Of a stretch of 64,000 nucleotides of DNA, positions 23,301 to 32,073 are shown one piece after another (the stretch's first letter is position 1; each line of letters opens with the position of its first letter). The notes under the pieces were generated by a model. That model was not told where the DNA came from and made no database searches. It was given only the letters and a program-made list of their open reading frames with translations. The stretch comes from Paragorgia papillata (taxonomy: Eukaryota; Cnidaria; Anthozoa; Scleralcyonacea; Coralliidae), in the NCBI GenBank assembly GCA_035771165.1, contig JAWNZC010000258.1, forward strand, positions 434,001 through 498,000, written 5' to 3'. Made by a program: the position numbers and the translations under genes.

Positions 23301-26300
23301 CCTTGAGAGGGATCGTTTCCCTCGAACCAGAGGAATCGTAGGTAGTCTCGGTGTGTTGGGTTTACGTGGAAGGAGTGGAACATCTGTTCTATGTCACACA
23401 CCACGGCGGTGTCTTCCTGTCGGAAACGTACGAGAACTCCAAGCAAGCTATTCGCGAGGTCGGGACCGGTCAGTAACTCCTTGTTTAGCGACGTGCCCTT
23501 GAATTCGCACGAGGAGTCGAACACCACACGGATTTGGTTTGGTTTCTTCGGGTGATAAACCCCGAAATGAGGGAGATACCACACTCGACCAATAAGGGTT
23601 TCTTCGTCATGCTCTTCTGGCTTAGATGTTGATACAGGAACGGCGTGCCCGCGTTCGAAAACTTTGGCTAGGAACTCAACATAGTCTTTCTTCATCTGCG
23701 GCTTTTTCTTGAAAGAGCGAAGTAATCCATTTAGACGACTGAGCGCTTGGCTTCGGTTATTCGGCATGAGTACATTTTGGGAGCGGAAGGGAAGAGGCAT
23801 CTCCCAGTTTCCACGCTCGTTCTTATGGACTCCATCTTTCATGATTTCTAGGAAACGACGGTCTTCGATTGAGGTACTCGTTTCGTTATCCTCGGGCGTT
23901 GTGCGGTAAATTTCGTCTCCGATGTCTTGCCTTTCTCCGTCGACGTAGTCGATATACTCTTCCTTGATCTCGAAGCAGTTCGAACAGGGCGTAGTTTGAT
24001 ATTCTGGTGGTTGTAGAGGGACGGAAGGTCGTCTTTCGTCCATGCTTCGACGTCTACCATAATCCTGGGCGGAAGGGTCAGCGACGCCTGTGCGGCGGGC
24101 TGAAATATGCACGGGTCCTCCCACTCGATCTAAGCACATCTGACCGGATATCGTCCATCCCAGATCGAGCAGTTGGGCCCACGGCGCACCCTTCGGTCCA
24201 TTTTTGAAGGCTCTCACCTTTAGCAGCTCCGGGGCGTCTCTGCCGATCAAAAGTTGAATCTCAGCGTTCTTATCCAAAGCTGGAATTTCGTTTGCAATTT
24301 CACGAAGGTGGGGATGCTGTCTAGCCATCTTTGGCGTTGGAATCTCACTTTTGTCCTGAGGAATATGATCGCACTCTACTAGCTTCGGTAGCTTGGCTTC
24401 TGTGCCATTAGTTGACCTTGCAATAATTCCAGTGACACGACGACCATATTTGACTTCTTTATTATTGCTGCATGTAGATAGAAAGTACTTTTCTTTGGGT
24501 TTGTCTGGCGAGAATACGTCAACGAGCTCAGGGCTTATCATGGATGCATTGCTTTGATCGTCTACCACTGCGTAAACTCGATGGATGTCGTTAGGTCGAT
24601 TTTCGTGAAAGACGTCCAAAAGTATGATTTTACTGCACGATAACCCGGCTGTTCGGTCTCCACAGACTGCGGTGCAAGCTGACTCGATCTCCTCGCCGTG
24701 ATCTTCTGGTTTCTCCGTTTCTTTCTCCTTGTGAAGTAAGTTTAGGTGGCGTTCGCTGCTACACTTGCTGCACTTGACATTCGCTTTGCACTGACTTGCT
24801 CGATGTTTTGGGGAGAGGCAGCGGAAACATTGGCCTGCCATTTTGATCCACTCTGTCCTTTCTTCCAGCGTTTTCTCGACGAAGGCTCTACATTCTGCGA
24901 GTGTGTGTCCTTTTCGTTCATGAAACGGACAATACCTTTCTCTTCTGTGGTCGTCTTCGCCGTTTCCCTCTTTGCGAGCGTCATCGTTGTCGTCGTCGCT
25001 CTCGGGTTCTTTGGTTTCTGATTTCAGCACTCTGGTGTTCTCTATATCGAATTTTCGGTCTTCTCTTCTGAAACCTTTCCTTGGAGAGTCGTTTCTGTGG
25101 TCGGTCGTTTCACCGGCTGTCACGTTTGGATGATTCTTCAGCCTGGCTTGTGTTTGGACCATGGTAGCAAATGCATGGAATCCAGGATATGCGTCTTCAT
25201 TCTTCTCTGCGTATTCAACAACCTGTTTCTCCCATTTATATTGAAGAAAGTTGGGTAGTTGGTCCACTATAGGGCGAATAGAATTTGGATAGTTGAGGCA
25301 TGTGAGACCGGAAAGATAACCTAGCTGGCTGTCCACATCAACGCAAACGTCCGCGAACTTCTGAAGCTTGTGTTTGTCTTTCGCGTTGAACTTGGCTGAC
25401 TCTCTTAGTCGTTCTAGGAGTGCGTTCGTTATTGTGGCTGCGTTACCAAATCTCCTTTCCAATTCGGACCAAAGTTCTCGTAAGGTGGCGACTGGATCCC
25501 GATATTGCCGTTTTCTGAAATTGTCTACTAACTTCTGGACCTTGCCTGTGGTATATTTGCGCAGGTAAGAAATCTCTTGAGCGGGGCTCACTTGGGCGTC
25601 TTGAACCATTGCTTTAAAGGAATTTTTCCAAGGGTGGAAGATGGTAGCGTCTCCATCAAACGTGTCCGGGTGACATTTTGGAAGATTCTGTCTAGCTAAG
25701 CTCGCCATTAAACGTTGGTTGGTCTCCGTGATTCCTTCGATATACCGTTCCGTCATAACTGGTCCTGTGGTTGGAGTGGGTGGTTGATAGAGGGGTTGAT
25801 TTCCTGCAAATCCCGTTGGAGTAAATTCACGAGATCTTTGCGTCTGAGTGTTTCTTTGTGTTGTCGTAAGTCGGACTTCTTCTTTCTCCACTTTTCTGTC
25901 GCTACCCGTTGCGTTGTTTTCCAGATTGTCTTCTCGGCCATCGACGACTTCAGTGAATGAAACATTTTGACGTATGAGTCCCTGTGTATTGACCCAATGT
26001 CGTGTGCGCGACCTGGCGCCTGTAGGTTCGTCTGGTGGAGAAAGGCCTTCTTCTTCCTGGATCGCTTGTTCGATGGCTTTCAATTTAGCGTCTGCCACTG
26101 CGGTCATCTTGTTGGCCGTTAGAATAGCCATGTCGCGGTCGTGTTCGGCGCGCATTCGCTCGCGACGAAGCTCCTCCTCTGCTTCTAGTTGTCTTCGTTC
26201 GCTTTCTTTCTCTGCTATCAATCGGTCGTAGTTTGCCTGCTGTCTTGCGGCTGCGACCTCCGTGAGTGCCTTTCTACGCGCGCTGCTAGAAGACGAGGAT

Positions 26301-26827
26301 GCACGTGATGATGTCGTTCGACCTGTGTGCTTAGAACCCAGTGATATTTTGTCGTCAATATCGTTGGTTTGTTCGTTTTTTGCACGAGTAATAGCAGCGT
26401 AGGCATACTTCAATTTTGTCTGGCTAGATTCCATGAGGGAGTGAAATTGTTCACCAAATTCGTCCCATTTGTCTTGTTTGTATATATCCTGTAACTCAGT
26501 TACGGTCTTCTCGTATCGCTCAATCACTGCCTGTAACCGCCATAAGCCCACTTCGATTTCTTTGGCTGAGCATTTGTTTTCTACGAGGGCATGGACGTCG
26601 TTCGAGGAATCGTGCAGTTCTTTTGCTTCCGCGTGGAGTGCCGAGTCTTTTGCTTGGATAGCGTTCTGAATAGCCTTCTGTGATAACTTTCGCTGACGTT
26701 TTTCTTCTTCGATAGTTTCCTTTTCTTTCGAAGAAACTTGTCCATGGCCACTTGTAGATGTTTTTGCTGCGTCAGCAGTTTCGGGTTGCACTGGACGTGA
26801 ACTCATCCAGCCTGATTTGAATAACAA
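20348..26827 (-). CDS. BEL/Pao gag-pol polyprotein
   Basis: The 2159-residue polyprotein makes the capsid, protease, reverse transcriptase/RNase H and integrase. In order: a lysine/glutamate-rich coiled-coil N-terminus (about 30-270); a DUF1759-type gag (about 385-540, TFDGDATIFHPWKNSF); two zinc knuckles (about 665-700, CFRCLSPKHRASQC and CSKCSSERHLNLLH); a DUF1758-type aspartic protease (VVDDQSNAS); reverse transcriptase with RVVFDSS and the catalytic FYVDD near 1224; Pao-type RNase H (FSDARKDAIA, FYTDSKVVLGYV); an integrase zinc-binding HHCC domain; the integrase core with D, D and E in NVGFDVFGPW, RCDNGSNF and WERQIGTIRRIL (about 1824, 1889, 1945); and a DUF5641 tail. The first Met gives MLFKSGW; the Met at residue 8 (MSSRPVQPE) is an equally good start. 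TGA at 20350-20348 is supplied by the LTR. Confidence 0.95.
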   Translation of the reverse strand: MLFKSGWMSSRPVQPETADAAKTSTSGHGQVSSKEKETIEEEKRQRKLSQKAIQNAIQAKDSALHAEAKELHDSSNDVHALVENKCSAKEIEVGLWRLQAVIERYEKTVTELQDIYKQDKWDEFGEQFHSLMESSQTKLKYAYAAITRAKNEQTNDIDDKISLGSKHTGRTTSSRASSSSSSARRKALTEVAAARQQANYDRLIAEKESERRQLEAEEELRRERMRAEHDRDMAILTANKMTAVADAKLKAIEQAIQEEEGLSPPDEPTGARSRTRHWVNTQGLIRQNVSFTEVVDGREDNLENNATGSDRKVEKEEVRLTTTQRNTQTQRSREFTPTGFAGNQPLYQPPTPTTGPVMTERYIEGITETNQRLMASLARQNLPKCHPDTFDGDATIFHPWKNSFKAMVQDAQVSPAQEISYLRKYTTGKVQKLVDNFRKRQYRDPVATLRELWSELERRFGNAATITNALLERLRESAKFNAKDKHKLQKFADVCVDVDSQLGYLSGLTCLNYPNSIRPIVDQLPNFLQYKWEKQVVEYAEKNEDAYPGFHAFATMVQTQARLKNHPNVTAGETTDHRNDSPRKGFRREDRKFDIENTRVLKSETKEPESDDDNDDARKEGNGEDDHRRERYCPFHERKGHTLAECRAFVEKTLEERTEWIKMAGQCFRCLSPKHRASQCKANVKCSKCSSERHLNLLHKEKETEKPEDHGEEIESACTAVCGDRTAGLSCSKIILLDVFHENRPNDIHRVYAVVDDQSNASMISPELVDVFSPDKPKEKYFLSTCSNNKEVKYGRRVTGIIARSTNGTEAKLPKLVECDHIPQDKSEIPTPKMARQHPHLREIANEIPALDKNAEIQLLIGRDAPELLKVRAFKNGPKGAPWAQLLDLGWTISGQMCLDRVGGPVHISARRTGVADPSAQDYGRRRSMDERRPSVPLQPPEYQTTPCSNCFEIKEEYIDYVDGERQDIGDEIYRTTPEDNETSTSIEDRRFLEIMKDGVHKNERGNWEMPLPFRSQNVLMPNNRSQALSRLNGLLRSFKKKPQMKKDYVEFLAKVFERGHAVPVSTSKPEEHDEETLIGRVWYLPHFGVYHPKKPNQIRVVFDSSCEFKGTSLNKELLTGPDLANSLLGVLVRFRQEDTAVVCDIEQMFHSFHVNPTHRDYLRFLWFEGNDPSQGISEYKMNVHLFGNGPSPAVATYGMRKTADDGEESYGTAVKEFVHRDFYVDDGLTSRPTDEEAIELVKGAQAMLATANLRLHKIASNSAAVMEALPIEDRAKDVRDLDLRHDALPAQRSLGVQWDLQTDAFTFQVSLTEKPFTRRGVLSVVNSIYDPLGLASPVILVGKLLLQQLVTLGKRTNNECQLGWDDPLPENLMLKWQHWRDELVHLQNVTLSRCYHPKKFGLVVRNEIHAFSDARKDAIATAIYLRQINNKGVVSVAFVFGQSRVASTKTISIPRLELCAAVLSTQAVHKLKKELSLEVDETTFYTDSKVVLGYVKNESRRFHVYVANRVQSIRNVSEPHQWTYVDTSINPADLATRGINARTLAKSEWLCGPVFLKQASLDPSTTEDHESHLDENDPEVRQPTAVYASSLTNASELGSKRFERFSSWSTLQRAVANLITKAKKFKLRKKPRPPQQDMCGENTKQPPMRLPTVAELEQATMTIIGTVQKENFVTDIDILAKMDNLSPENRCILRERRKELRRTNLYRLDPFVDENGLVRVGGRLGRSELTFEEKHPVILPKDHYLSVLLIRHFHNRVHHQGRQITHGALRRAGYWVVGGHRAIAKFLGSCVTCKKLRGATLVQHMADLPADRMETNPPFTNVGFDVFGPWTIRTRKLRGGAASSKRWGLVFTCLSSRAIHVEVLESMDASSFICALRRFFAIRGPATKLRCDNGSNFVGGKSELDDALMEMDQRKVEKYVTEHGCEWEFNPPHASHFVGVWERQIGTIRRILDSMLLGIGSSQLDHELLVTLMAEVCSIVNNRPITAIESDIDQPSPLTPAMLLTAKTRPLGPPPGDFVPQDLYARRRWRRTQYLADQFWLRWRREYLQNLQKRTKWNGRQRDLVSGDVVLVKDKDAHRNNWPMGRVIEPIESKDGLVRKAKVSIYKDGIKKSYLRPISELVLLIPEERTTSNPSIVRELEPGEESTLDKDSVLGRGV

Positions 26828-26900
26828 GTTTTGGCAATGTTTTTACGATGTACAAATCTACTGCTCCCCAGGTTCCAGTATAACTTTAGAGACTTTTCAC

Positions 26901-27453
26901 TGTCGCGTTCCCAATCAAACCCTGTTCTGTAGAGCGATTAGAGTTCGCACGTGATCAACCACACGAGACTGTAGTCATGTTTATATACTGAATGATTTAA
27001 TAGTGAAACACAGCTCCAGGTCATGCGGTGAAAACTACATAACAAAGACAGTCATAGAAATGACAAATATACGGCAGTATAAACGGTGAAAACTACATAA
27101 CAAAGACAGTCATAGAAATGACAAATATACGGCGATATAAAATTAAATACAGACAACATAAATAGTGAAGTCACAAAATAAGTAAGCTTAAGCCGTATTA
27201 ACTCGAAACTCAATATATTAAATGTCACCGTAAGGATAACTTACGTCTGTAAGCTCTACAGGAACTGAACTAACGAATAAAGTACGAAAAATGTTCCAAG
27301 TGGTACGTAAAACAGCTAAAAATTAGAAATATCTCCTCTCCTACGATGCGTGTCGCCGTGTACGTTCAGACAATGTTTTCAAGATGGCGGCTCCGCGCGG
27401 TCCTGGATCCAAGGGCTATAGGTGACCCAAACGACAGATCGGGGAACGTCACA
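26901..27453 (-). repeat. 5' LTR of the BEL element
   Basis: 553 bases, indistinguishable by eye from the copy at 19800-20352, including the 58-bp internal duplication. It should hold the promoter. The 70-odd bases between it and the ORF (26828-26900) would contain the primer-binding site; a TGG-led stretch (tggaacctggggagcag on the minus strand) lies about 23 bases inside, but I cannot assign a tRNA. Confidence 0.93.
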
Positions 27454-27609
27454 CGAATGCCATCGACATCGTCTTGTCAGTCGAACAAATTTATTAATAT
27501 GGACAAACTACAAGTCATCCAGAAGATTATGGACTCAGACGATCGATGGTTAGAAAAACAAGATAAGTATGGTGTTCTTTTTTATTTACATGTGTTAAAT
27601 ATTACGAAT

Positions 27610-29877
27610 CTATTGATTCTTAAACAAGATTAACTTGGTGAGTTGGTGTCGGTCGCTTGGCATTCCATTCTGCAAGATGGACTCGCTGTAGTGCTTCCCG
27701 AACGTGAACAGACGTAGAGTGAAGTATTTATCTGCCGTACATTTGATTAATTTCATCTGATGGTCGTCTTCTATCACACTCTCGTTTGTACCCTGCTCGT
27801 GGTCTGTGAAGACAGGTTGGGTTGATTCGATCAGAAAGTGATGACAGACCTCCAGTATCATCTTGCTCTTTAGCTTGTTGTTGGTGGTGATGCTTTTACC
27901 ATCTTCCTTGCAGACGTACGCTTTGAAAACATGCTCACAGTATTCGACGGTGGTGAAAACCGACGTAGAAGGAATACGTAAGCCGCCGTTGTTTACGAAT
28001 AAAGTGAAGGCTGAAGCTGAAAATACTTCGCTGTATCTTGAAGCTCCACAGTAGTCGTGGTCAGATTTCTTCTCTGGCGAAATATCAGCAAGAAGACTGT
28101 CCCTGCAGGATCGACAGGTGAGTTTCTTCACCAGTTTTGACACGACGAATCCTCCGATGTAAAACAGAACATTGGATATAAAATCGGAGTGGCTTCTCTG
28201 AACCAAATGCTCGAACATAATTAGGTCGATTTCTGCGCTTTCGGAAGGTGCATCTTTGTCTTGTTGTCTGTCACTGTTCTTGTCGTCACTGGCCGTTTCG
28301 ATTAATGGTGATTTGTGCTTTCTTGCGTGGAAAATAGGGATGATCGTGTTGTTCCCTGCGAAATCTAAACAGTTTGCATTTTTGGAAGCAGTAACTGCGT
28401 TTCTCATCAACATCTGGCGTAGGGCGTATTTCAACTGCAAAGAGTTCGGGTTGTTGTTCCAGCCTCCTTTCGATCGAATACATGAGAACAGCAACTCGAT
28501 GTGATCTTGCGAAAATTTGTACGTCAGGAGGTACTTGAAAGGATCACTGGTATTGGAAAGCATTTGGGTTGCCATTTCGATCGTTGATTTAATCGTTGCA
28601 ACGAAGCCGATGACAAATGTCTTTCGTCGATGAGTTGCCAAAAGCTGTTGTGTGTCTGAATCTGTTTTTAGTGTAAGCAAATAATTTGCTGTCGCTTTAA
28701 GAACTCCTTCCCATGTTTCTTTGGTCGATAAACGCAGTGGTTTCTTGTACCCTTTGCCTAGTGGATTCCTTGAATTTAGCATGTCAAAAAGTCTGTCGAT
28801 AGTTCTTGCAAATGTCACTGTACCATTACTGTTTTGGAAGTTGGGATTTTTCATGGACACATCTAGGAATTCAATTGCATCTGCCACTGAAGAACTTAGA
28901 GTCTGAGCTGCCAGGCTAACGTTCATCTTATGCTTTTCAAATTTCAGGTGGTTGGAAGTCAGCTTATTCCCCATCTTCAATCCCTTCTGCTCTTGGAGTA
29001 TATGCAGGTTTTGAAAATGTTCCCATCTCACCTTTTCATCATTCATGTCAATGAAGGAGCCAATGTGTGCTAATGCATTTCTGGCAAGCTTCAACATATG
29101 GCATGGGTCGCAGATTACAAAAACATCTTCTCCTGTGGTTGGGTGTTCGAATTTGGTAACCATTGAGTTGTACGTTGCACCAAATTTACAGCCCAGCTGC
29201 TGAAAAGTGCTCAAGTTGACTGATGTCCCATCTGCCGTTACAGACCATACCTTTAACTCAGCATCAGCTGCCATTTCTAGTGCCATCTTGACAAGTTGTG
29301 CCTGAACTGTCGATGATACCTTATCAGTTAGGAAGTAGCCAATAGGGCATTTCCAATGACCTCGAGCACCAACCAAGAGGAAAACAAGTGCCTCTGAAGC
29401 CAATGTGTCAGGATCTTCTGGAATTGCTGCTCCCTGACCATAATCCACAAAACCAGCATACCGATCATTCTTTTGGTCCCACATTGTCTGCTTTCTAATG
29501 GACATAGCATCAATGACCATGCAGCAATCTTTTTTGATGGATGCATTACGGACTTGACTTGCTAGGGCTGTGAATGCTTCTTTAAAGAAACCTGGTTCAC
29601 AGTTTACAGAGGATGACCATTTTCGAAGTAGGGATGGATTAGGTAATGGGATGATAGATCTTACATACCGATATGCCTTGGGTGAGTAGAAATACAGTGT
29701 CAGTGCAAATTCTTTTACTTCGTCAGAATATCTTCTTGCAGTTGGTGCACTAGTTAAATTTTCTTTTGCATCTTGGAAAATAGATAGTTGCAAATTGTCA
29801 AATGCTGCATGAAGTATACCTGCCTGCTCTGTACTAATTATCAGTTTTTCTTGTAAATGGGCAATTATGCTTTCCAT
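27610..29877 (-). CDS. P-element/THAP9-type transposase, catalytic part
   Basis: 755 codons, matching the P-element transposase family (Drosophila P, vertebrate THAP9), which cuts and pastes DNA with an RNase H-like fold split by a GTP-binding insertion. Visible blocks: KWSSSVNCEPGFFKEAF (about 86-102); VIDAMSIRK with Asp123; VTADGTSVN; VICDPCHMLKLARNAL with Asp257; KFSQDHIELLFSCIRSKGGW with Glu461. The last three acidic residues are the likely DDE set. The C-terminal region keeps CRSCRDSLL. The ORF has no frameshift. It starts at MESIIAHLQ and lacks the DNA-binding THAP domain, which should come from upstream exons at 29923-31200. The stop lies about 150 bases from the BEL insertion, so the BEL element removed the 3' non-coding region but not the coding end. 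Confidence 0.88.
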   Translation of the reverse strand: MESIIAHLQEKLIISTEQAGILHAAFDNLQLSIFQDAKENLTSAPTARRYSDEVKEFALTLYFYSPKAYRYVRSIIPLPNPSLLRKWSSSVNCEPGFFKEAFTALASQVRNASIKKDCCMVIDAMSIRKQTMWDQKNDRYAGFVDYGQGAAIPEDPDTLASEALVFLLVGARGHWKCPIGYFLTDKVSSTVQAQLVKMALEMAADAELKVWSVTADGTSVNLSTFQQLGCKFGATYNSMVTKFEHPTTGEDVFVICDPCHMLKLARNALAHIGSFIDMNDEKVRWEHFQNLHILQEQKGLKMGNKLTSNHLKFEKHKMNVSLAAQTLSSSVADAIEFLDVSMKNPNFQNSNGTVTFARTIDRLFDMLNSRNPLGKGYKKPLRLSTKETWEGVLKATANYLLTLKTDSDTQQLLATHRRKTFVIGFVATIKSTIEMATQMLSNTSDPFKYLLTYKFSQDHIELLFSCIRSKGGWNNNPNSLQLKYALRQMLMRNAVTASKNANCLDFAGNNTIIPIFHARKHKSPLIETASDDKNSDRQQDKDAPSESAEIDLIMFEHLVQRSHSDFISNVLFYIGGFVVSKLVKKLTCRSCRDSLLADISPEKKSDHDYCGASRYSEVFSASAFTLFVNNGGLRIPSTSVFTTVEYCEHVFKAYVCKEDGKSITTNNKLKSKMILEVCHHFLIESTQPVFTDHEQGTNESVIEDDHQMKLIKCTADKYFTLRLFTFGKHYSESILQNGMPSDRHQLTKLILFKNQ

Positions 29878-29922
29878 GTTATCTAGTTTGTTTTTTTATC
29901 TCCTTAGTTGCTGTTGTAAGTT

Positions 29923-30180
29923 TTAAATTTTTTTTCTTAATTTTTCTTCCAATTCTGATCTTTCTGGTGCTTCTTCTGGTTCTGGTACTTCTTCTGGTTC
30001 TGGTGCTTCTTCTGGTGCTGGTGCTTTTCTTGCATAAGTATGATCGCACATGACCTTTGCTGCAGGTGACATGGTTTCTGATCCTTGTTGGGGCAGTGGA
30101 CGTTTTTGGGGAAGCCCTAGTCGCTCTCTTACTGCTTCTGACATGCCACGAGTGCTAGGTAGTGATGTTGAAAATACTGA
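29923..30180 (-). CDS. linker exon of the P-type transposase
   Basis: Minus-strand frame containing NTVPSVFS, then RGMSEAVRERLGLPQK and a proline/glutamate repeat (PEEAPEPEEVPEPEEAPE), ending in a charged ELEEKLRKKI. 'AVPSVF'-like text normally follows a THAP domain, so this is the bridge between the DNA-binding domain and the catalytic ORF. It joins the preceding THAP text only through a frameshift in a run of A/T near 30190. Confidence 0.6.
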   Translation of the reverse strand, partial: SVFSTSLPSTRGMSEAVRERLGLPQKRPLPQQGSETMSPAAKVMCDHTYARKAPAPEEAPEPEEVPEPEEAPERSELEEKLRKKI

Positions 30181-30189
30181 TGGTACTGT

Positions 30190-30365
30190 ATTTTTTTTTT
30201 AACCTGCAGGTCCCATTTGCTCATGGAGGGATAGTATAATCTAATCTTGCTGCAGATCAAACTGTATTGTGATGCTTTCCACACTTGAAATCCCAATGTT
30301 GTTTATTCCCCCAACAGCATTCTCCCACTTCTCAAGCAGAGCCTGATCTTTGAGAGGAAATCTAC
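30190..30365 (-). pseudogene. second half of a THAP domain, decayed
   Basis: The minus strand reads FPLKDQALLEKWENAVGG then SSVESITIQFDLQQD and a stop, with DYTIPP and NGTCRL blocks in a neighbouring frame. In a THAP zinc finger (C2CH) this half should carry the third and fourth ligands as CSxHF; here the matching position reads ESITIQF, so both ligands appear lost. A stop codon and a frameshift follow. Confidence 0.5.
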
Positions 30366-30436
30366 ATTGTTATGAAAAGTGAAAAGGTGTAATTAAATTG
30401 CTATTTGTATATAGCTAAATGTATATTTTTTCAGCT

Positions 30437-30719
30437 TTGCCATAGGCGTATTAGGTGGGGGGGGGGGGGGGGTCGGGGGGGCAATTGCCCTCCCAAAATA
30501 TTTGAAAAAGGAAAATTTGGGCACTTCCTGCTGGGAATTTCAGGCAATTTCAATATGTATTATTGTATTGCTGTGAAATGTTCAAGCAAAATTCATGCGT
30601 TAAACTAAGACTGAAAAGTACGACTTATAAATCAATATTTAACCCTAAATTTTTCAGGCAAAAATCTCTGCCCCCCCCCCCCCCCAAACAGAATTGGGCT
30701 GCTACGCCTATGAGCTTGG
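30437..30719. repeat. MITE-like insertion with G and C runs
   Basis: 'ataggcgta' at 30443 is mirrored by 'tacgcctat' at 30703-30711. A run of about 16 G follows the left end and about 16 C precedes the right end. It lies in the intron between the two THAP exons of the P-type element. Confidence 0.5.
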
Positions 30720-31104
30720 CATTTGGGCAACCATGTAATATGTATGCAGTGGGGCCAGGTTTAACAAAGGTGTACATCTATTGTTATTTTAATATAATTC
30801 CTATCATTCTTTGTGTACATAATAAATGAATCACCATTATATTTGTTTAATTCTTTAATGTTGTTCTTTATGTACAGTATATAATGAATGAAATAATTCC
30901 TATTGTTCTTTGTGGACATACTAAATGAATAATCACCTTCATTATATTTGTTTAATTCTTTCCTGTCTAAGGGCCTTTCCAGAGGTGAATAAAATTGTAT
31001 GGCATTAGTCAGAATATAATACTAGAGTGCATTCAGGACAGAAAAGAGTTAAATTATTTACTATTATGGTGTATTACTGCTAGACTGTTGAATACAAAAT
31101 AAAC

Positions 31105-31200
31105 ACTCACCTGTGAAAAGAAATGTATGGCTTGTTTTCTTTGTCATCGCTACAATACCCATTACTTTTGCATCCACTAATCACACAATTAATTGGCATG
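31105..31200 (-). CDS. first THAP exon of the P-type transposase
   Basis: The minus strand reads MPINCVISGCKSNGYCSDDK then PYISFH, ending at a GTGAGTG splice donor near 31112. This is the start of a THAP domain: Met-Pro-x-x-Cys with CxxxxC ligands and the SFH block before the intron. The matching next exon begins FPLKDQ at about 30365. Confidence 0.6.
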
Positions 31201-31814
31201 TTTTATAGCAAATTTTTAAAGAAAATAGACTTTATTTTTAACTGTAGAAATTATTAACAAGAAAATACCAGAACATTTTGCGCTCTGCCAAAAAGAAAAG
31301 TACTGGGGAAAGCTGAAGAATGGCAAATTTTTGTTTTTGTTCGTAAGTACTCATTTTTAGGCTTTTTACGGAAGTAAATGGCAAATTTGGACTATAAAAA
31401 CTTAATCAAAGATAACTTTAATGAAGCTGCTGTCCATATTTTCCCTATGCTATGTCGAAAACCCTTAAGATATCCAAGCAGAACGAGAATGAACTGAAGT
31501 TTCTGCGCGGTTCTTCGCCTGGACTTTTTCCCATTTGTTTAATAACTTTGTTATTTGTGAAGAGCTGTCTCAGAAAGTCACTTCAGCTGAAAGACTACTT
31601 GCTCTAGTTTGTTAGGGGCATAGAAATGCTGTTCCTATACGTAAAAATATTGTGAAACTTGGCAGAAAATAACGGTGTTTTTCGTACTGTATTTTCGTAA
31701 AAGGGACTGGGGCATACCTACATGTCAGCCTCCATGAACCTCCATGTTTGGCTTGAAAATTCCTGCCCGAGTTAACGTTCCAGTCTTTATATAGAGTTCA
31801 CTGGGTTGCTCCAC

Positions 31815-32073
31815 TGGGTTGCTCCTATTTATCTTCCTTCCGACCGTTAATTCATTGTCGGAACGCGCTCGGATTTCCTTCGGCCCCTTTTAGCCCGCGC
31901 CTGCGAAACGCTAATAATATATACCGCATTATTCAAAATGGCTGAATATAAATGAAGGAACGCCGAACAAAGAAGAAGAAATACAGGTCAGTCTGGCGTG
32001 CTCCTTTTTCAAACTCGGGTAGGAATCCTGTCATTGTGAAGGTAAGAGTTAATAAAGTGAAGAGATATCTACC
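31815..32073. repeat. repeat copy and upstream region of the zinc-finger gene
   Basis: 31864-31938 is the inverted partner of 14310-14375. 'gaaggtaagag' at 32038 looks like a splice donor shortly before the ATG at 32074, so an untranslated first exon could end here. Confidence 0.4.

Larger units (their letters stand above)
19800..27453 (-). mobile_element. full-length BEL/Pao LTR retrotransposon
   Basis: Two 553-bp LTRs that look identical by eye enclose one 2159-codon gag-pol ORF on the minus strand. The 5-bp target duplication CGAAT is at 19795-19799 and 27454-27458. LTRs run TG...CA. Identical LTRs and an unbroken ORF point to a recent insertion and a possibly competent element. It sits inside the 3' part of the P-type element. 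Confidence 0.95.
19479..31803 (-). mobile_element. P-type DNA transposon, interrupted by a BEL retrotransposon
   Basis: Terminal inverted repeats of 28 bases: 'cagtgaactctatataaaga' onwards at 19479-19506 against its reverse complement at 31776-31803. An 8-bp target duplication GGTTGCTC flanks it (19471-19478 and 31804-31811), the length known for P elements. The transposase is on the minus strand. Subtracting the BEL insertion leaves about 4.7 kb. The right target duplication is followed by a second copy of 'cactgggttgctc' (31812-31824), a small extra tandem duplication at the junction. Confidence 0.88.

Noticed and set aside
21036..26669. Many ORFs of 60-196 codons opposite or within the BEL gag-pol
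   Set aside because: Antisense or shifted shadows of a long conserved coding frame with no motifs of their own.
27346..27633. 95-codon plus-strand ORF
   Set aside because: Formed by the LTR edge joined to the P-element 3' region; no conserved motif.
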